Assembly: GCA_035762565.1 (NCBI GenBank)
Contig: DASTOJ010000292.1
Span: 1 to 9,643 of the forward strand
Reading direction: 5' to 3'
Source of the DNA: AR5 sp035762565
GTDB lineage: Bacteria > Methylomirabilota > Methylomirabilia > Rokubacteriales > CSP1-6
Length of the DNA: 9,643 nt
The position numbers were made by a program, and so were the translations under genes. Under the pieces are notes generated by a model that saw only the letters and a program-made list of their open reading frames with translations, made no database searches and was not told the DNA's origin. Shown in pieces: positions 7,701-9,643 of this stretch (its first letter is position 1; the number at the start of each line of letters is the position of its first letter).

Positions 7701-7934
7701 GGCCTGGGTCTCGATGTTGTCCGCGGTGGAGTAGGACAGCACCTCGACGAGCAGGCCCGACAGCGCCGTCGACTGCTCGAACTTCACGGCCGCCGTCGCC
7801 TGGTAGACCGGCACCTTGTTCTTGCCCAGCCAGAAGCTGAGCAGCGCGACCAGGACGGTGGAGGCCAGGATGATCATCCGCCGGCGGCGCGCGACCAGCC
7901 AGTAGTCGCGGAGGTTCGCCTCGTACTGCGCCAT
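4797..7934 (-). CDS. Wzz chain-length regulator / BY-kinase fused to a C-terminal SPOR region
   Basis: This 1045-residue protein starts as a typical polysaccharide co-polymerase with cytoplasmic tyrosine autokinase. It has a first membrane span (about 19-37), a periplasmic Wzz domain with coiled-coil stretches (about 160-240 and 270-345), a Pro-containing segment and a second span (396-416). The kinase domain follows: EAYRTLR (487-493) fits the EX2RX2R ring-interface motif, the Walker A is SPTLQEGKTTT (512-522), and the Walker B is IVLIDTPPVLPVTD (634-647). The Walker A' position reads LLVGANMRRP (538-547), where family members usually have DxD. A tyrosine cluster, YTYTHYYTHYY, spans 701-711. 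Most BY-kinases end about here. This one adds an Arg-rich stretch, a third span (about 779-800), a Pro/Ala-rich linker (820-895) and a SPOR-like domain (896-970) with a second, weaker SPOR-like repeat (975-1045). Three spans put the SPOR region in the periplasm. The start abuts the upstream stop (TAGATG). Confidence 0.9.
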   Translation of the reverse strand: MAQYEANLRDYWLVARRRRMIILASTVLVALLSFWLGKNKVPVYQATAAVKFEQSTALSGLLVEVLSYSTADNIETQATLIKSSPILEEVARRMGRLPQVSGTEALRESRAYAATLESLSAKLRTSRVGGTSILEITATSTIPLEARDLANTVAEVYRDYSRNNRNARIVEARKFIEGQLRDVEARVRRAEEEVWAFRDANRIISPGAESTMLLSLFTQVRGDIEKARQQRIELEQVGSRLERSDPASVTDRVYIDTQNPAIQRLVATQTDLILERNNLALEVTERHPRLQAIDDRLREVRREMRREVAAQIALLRNREEILGRQMGELFQRNREVPAVELNLQRLQRDAKVNDDLLTLLKTRHQEALIKESEGVEEVTIVRPASEPTAPIGSEGANMLLLGAVLGLVLGVVLAFIQETLDTSIGTIEDVESYLEVPVLGIVPHIDPRETMQRLVEHRPALAEMDPEALQSHALLITHFDPKSPVAEAYRTLRTNVQFARLERGGKVLVVTSPTLQEGKTTTIVNLALTMAQSGQKTLLVGANMRRPSIHRFFGIEREPGLSDILTGNAQWRDCIRTVADILMGRFEMEDIMAAPGLDNLHIIEAGPIPANPSELLSTSALAEFLRAVAAEYDIVLIDTPPVLPVTDSAIVAGQADGVLLVYQAGKVGRLVLKRAKAHLESTRAKVWGVVLNDVQTEVSGYTYTHYYTHYYGEETPSPREGGAFARAWERVRSRVGRSHGPARASAAGAAPSEGAARPPAGVPRGLRSSGRARYRNPWIGLGVLGGLLGVLAAVGAWQAGVFGPDGRPLAQLRQRLGIGPAAAPASRPAAPAGPAAPAAPTRPPAASTPPAVTPPAVPPAGTSPSSSAATPSRPVASVTTPAPPAPAKAPTAPSGRFAVEFGPFLTTADAERVERQLTQAGYQTARFRQSQTGAGLYAVLLERVPAGRDPQGVVAVLREQGFTDPAVVQPDPPVIRLGDPLPLRGAVDLAERARALGHPVRVAAQPGEAVAYMIRHGNFASLPEAAAKAEELGRLGLAYQVIQVR
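5078..5250 (-). other. SPOR domain-coding segment
   Basis: Roughly residues 896-952 of the kinase fusion are encoded here. RFAVEFGPFLTTADAERVER, then QLTQAGYQTARF, then GLYAVLLERVPAGRDPQGVV reproduce the SPOR beta-alpha-beta pattern: F-V-x-GPF, then a helix beginning with A and E, then GY, then a YxVLL strand. SPOR domains bind glycan strands stripped of stem peptides, usually at division septa. The assignment is by pattern only; no profile search was done. Confidence 0.75.
5802..5825 (-). repeat. 12-bp tandem duplication encoding THYY-THYY
   Basis: Two perfect copies of the 12-mer GTAGTAGTGCGT (5802-5813 and 5814-5825, plus strand) sit head to tail, and on the coding strand they encode THYY twice. 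This doubles the YY pairs (706-707 and 710-711) in the C-terminal tyrosine cluster of the BY-kinase, the region that is autophosphorylated in characterised family members. A third, diverged partial unit (TYT) precedes them. Confidence 0.9.
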
Positions 7935-9017
7935 CTAGCGGGGTCCCTCCGTCACCGGTCCGGTGATGTAGATGAACGGCGACTCCGACAGATCGACGGT
8001 CTTGGCGGCCGACAGCCGCTGCCCCTTGGAGTCCGCCATGATCTCCACGCGCGGACGCAGCGGGTGGTGGCGGTTGACCGCCACCACCCGGCCGATCTCC
8101 TCGGTGTTGAGCCGCACGACGGTGCCGGGCGGAAAGACCGAGATCTCCGACAGCAGCGCCTTGATGAGCGGCGCGGGAAACGCCTCGTTGCGCGACTTGA
8201 CGATCTCGCGCACGGCCTCGTGCGGTCGCAGGCGCGGCCGCGCCGTGGGCGGCAGGGTGAGCCCGGTGTAGGTGTCGGCCAGCCCCAGGACCTTGGCGTC
8301 GGGCTCCACGGCAGTGCCCGTCAGCCCCTGGGGGAAGCCCTGGCCCTGCTCACGCTCGTGGTGCTCGAGGACGGCCTGGGCGATCGCCTCGTCGGGCGGG
8401 CCCCAGCGCCGGATCAGCTCGGCCGACAGCCGCGGATGCGAGCGGTAGGCGGCCTGCTCGTCGCCGGTGAGCGCGTCCAGCCGGCGCGGGAGCGTGTCGG
8501 GCAGCTGCCAGAGGCCGACGTCGATGAGGCAGCCGGCCATGCCGAGGGAGACCAGGCGGCGACGGTCGTACCCGACGTTGGCCCCGACGCGCAGGGCCGT
8601 GACCGCCACCCGGGCCTGGTGAAAGGCGACGTAGTCGAGGCCGGGCGGCGCCGCCGGATTGTTGGCCGCCCAGAACAGGTCGGGCGAACGCTCCAGGGAG
8701 GTGACGGCGCGCTCCATCAGCGCCGACAGGCGGGCCCACGGGAACTCGCCGGTCCCGCGCACCAGGCCGCGGACCTCGAGCAGCAGCTCCTGCAGCTCGC
8801 CCAGCAGCACCGAGGGCTCGTCGGACGCCGCCGGCGGCCGCGGCTCGACGGCCGCGGCGGTGTCCGCGTCCAGCAGCTGGCCGTAGCTCGTCCGCTCCTG
8901 CGCGGGTGGCGGCGACGGCCGCGGCGTCTCGCGGGGCGGCGGCTCGACCCGCGGCGCCTCCACCACGGGTGCCGCCTCCCGCGCGAGGCCGCGAACGAGA
9001 TCGCTCATGCGGACCAT
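7935..9017 (-). CDS. Degenerate HD-GYP-like protein
   Basis: The 360-residue soluble protein has a Pro-rich disordered N-terminus (about 15-65), a helical segment (70-115), an HD-GYP-like core (about 125-260) and a C-terminal beta-rich extension (about 293-355; PPGTVVRLNTEEIGRVVAVN) seen in many HD-GYP proteins. HD-GYP proteins normally hydrolyse cyclic di-GMP using a binuclear or trinuclear iron site. Here the HD motif (usually LLHDIGK) reads CLIDVGLW (163-170), so the histidine is isoleucine and the lysine is leucine. HHERxDGxGYP reads HHEREQGQGFP (219-229), losing the Asp and changing Tyr to Phe. H133, H194-P195, H219-H220 and D248 remain. I infer a catalytically impaired protein that might sense or bind a ligand. 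The ATG at 9015-9017 overlaps the ATPase stop as TGATG; a second in-frame ATG lies at 9006-9008. Its stop is immediately followed by the kinase ATG. Confidence 0.83.
   Translation of the reverse strand: MVRMSDLVRGLAREAAPVVEAPRVEPPPRETPRPSPPPAQERTSYGQLLDADTAAAVEPRPPAASDEPSVLLGELQELLLEVRGLVRGTGEFPWARLSALMERAVTSLERSPDLFWAANNPAAPPGLDYVAFHQARVAVTALRVGANVGYDRRRLVSLGMAGCLIDVGLWQLPDTLPRRLDALTGDEQAAYRSHPRLSAELIRRWGPPDEAIAQAVLEHHEREQGQGFPQGLTGTAVEPDAKVLGLADTYTGLTLPPTARPRLRPHEAVREIVKSRNEAFPAPLIKALLSEISVFPPGTVVRLNTEEIGRVVAVNRHHPLRPRVEIMADSKGQRLSAAKTVDLSESPFIYITGPVTEGPR
7944..7949 (-). promoter_or_regulatory. Ribosome-binding site for the Wzz/BY-kinase gene
   Basis: GGAGGG lies inside the last codons of the HD-GYP-like gene, 9 nt before the ATG at 7932-7934, with the intervening TAG directly touching that ATG. 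This supports the annotated start and coupled translation of the two genes. Confidence 0.6.
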
Positions 9018-9643
9018 CAGGACACGCCCGCCATGTCCTTGATGACCTCGGCGATGATCCGCTCGCCGATGTCCCGGGCCCGCTTGGTGTAGCCCACCAG
9101 CAGCGCCACGTCGCAGATGTTGTTGATCTCGCGGGGCGTGCCGCGCGTGAAGTCGAAGATCAGCCTGATGGCCTCCTCGGTGAAGATGGGCGCCGTGCGG
9201 CCGGCCATCTTCAGCCGGTGGGCGACGTAGTTGGCGGTGTGCGTGTAGTCGAGCGTGTTCAGGTGGTAGCGGATGGTGATGCGCTGGTCGAGGTGCTTGA
9301 GCCGGCGGACCTTGGGACCCAGCTCCGGCGAGCCGATCAGCAGCAGGGTGACCAGGAAGCGATCGTCGGTCTGGAAGTTCATGAGCAGGCGCAGCTCCTC
9401 GAAGACCGCGTCGTCGTCGATCAGCTGCGCCTCGTCCACGATCACCACGGTGTCGCGGCCCTCCCGGAAGTTGCGGAAGAACACGTCGTACAGCTGGTGC
9501 AGCAGCTCGGGCTTGCTCTTCTCCGGCGTCTCGTGGCCGAGCTGGTACAGCGTCTCGCGCAGGAAGTCGACGGCGTTCCAGCTGGGATTGGTGAGCAGGC
9601 CGATCTCGTAGCGCTCGGCCTCCAGGCGCTGGATCAGCGCCCG
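9017..9643 (-). CDS. ExeA/GspA-like AAA ATPase, C-terminal part (5' end outside window)
   Basis: 208 residues are visible, and the frame stays open to the window edge. A GTG at 9484 could serve as a start, but family-typical sequence continues upstream of it, so the gene is truncated by the window rather than short. Visible elements: YEIGLLTNPSWNAVDFLRET (12-31), matching the strand after the P-loop region in ExeA-type ATPases; Walker B VVIVDEAQLI (66-75) with DEAQ; LLLIGSPELGPKVRR (100-114), the sensor-1 strand region; LDQRITIRYHL (118-128); and RGTPREINNICDVALLVGY (167-185), a sensor-2-like helix. The Walker A lies outside the window. Relatives include the general secretion protein ExeA/GspA and the putative ATPase found at PEP-CTERM/exosortase EPS loci (TIGR03015). 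It probably powers or regulates envelope assembly of the EPS machine. Its stop overlaps the next start (TGATG). Confidence 0.88.
   Translation of the reverse strand, partial: RALIQRLEAERYEIGLLTNPSWNAVDFLRETLYQLGHETPEKSKPELLHQLYDVFFRNFREGRDTVVIVDEAQLIDDDAVFEELRLLMNFQTDDRFLVTLLLIGSPELGPKVRRLKHLDQRITIRYHLNTLDYTHTANYVAHRLKMAGRTAPIFTEEAIRLIFDFTRGTPREINNICDVALLVGYTKRARDIGERIIAEVIKDMAGVS

Noticed and set aside
4887..9092. A 1401-codon open frame on the plus strand, antisense to the kinase, HD-GYP-like and ATPase genes.
   Set aside because: It is the usual antisense shadow of high-GC coding sequence. Its translation is Arg/Gly/Ala/His-rich with no recognisable domain, while the opposite strand encodes clear families across the same span.
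9017..9484. The ATPase as a short 155-residue gene starting at the GTG at 9484.
   Set aside because: The frame is open to the window edge, and the 53 upstream residues match the ExeA-type ATPase pattern, so the short form would lack a P-loop.

Overview
The window is a very GC-rich (roughly 70% by eye) stretch of bacterial DNA. Every real gene I can support lies on the minus strand, so transcription runs from high to low coordinates. The contents mark a Wzx/Wzy-type exopolysaccharide (EPS) assembly locus of a diderm bacterium. An ExeA-like ATPase beside a Wzz/tyrosine-autokinase resembles loci associated with exosortase/PEP-CTERM systems, but no exosortase is visible here. GC content and protein style would fit a soil or subsurface lineage such as Rokubacteria/Methylomirabilota or a deltaproteobacterial group. 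That placement is a guess from style, not evidence.

Layout in transcription order: (1) 9643-9017, C-terminal part of an ExeA/GspA-like AAA ATPase, cut by the window edge; (2) 9017-7935, a degenerate HD-GYP-like protein; (3) 7934-4797, a 1045-residue Wzz chain-length regulator fused to a BY-kinase and then, unusually, to a third membrane segment, a Pro/Ala-rich linker and a SPOR-type peptidoglycan-binding region; (4) 4788-3337, an O-antigen ligase/Wzy-like polymerase; (5) 3280-1709, a Wzx-like flippase; (6) 1712-792, a family 2 glycosyltransferase; (7) 520-1, the N-terminal part of a GT4-like glycosyltransferase starting with GTG and leaving the window. The first six genes are packed like one operon: stop/start junctions are TGATG, TAGATG, an 8-bp gap, a 56-bp gap and ATGA.

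The only sizeable non-coding stretch is the 271 bp between genes 6 and 7. It is almost wholly one long inverted repeat, with 58-bp perfect arms (528-585 and 737-794) continued inward by imperfect arms. One end supplies the stop codon of gene 6, and the other places a GGGGG run just upstream of the gene 7 start.

Working model: the glycosyltransferases build a lipid-linked repeat unit, the flippase turns it to the periplasm, the polymerase extends it, and the Wzz/BY-kinase sets chain length. The SPOR region could tie this machine to denuded peptidoglycan. The ATPase and the HD-GYP-like protein would be regulatory or assembly factors. The observations most worth following are the BY-kinase/SPOR fusion with an altered Walker A' motif, the HD-GYP protein lacking its defining histidine, and the palindromic element between the two glycosyltransferase genes.
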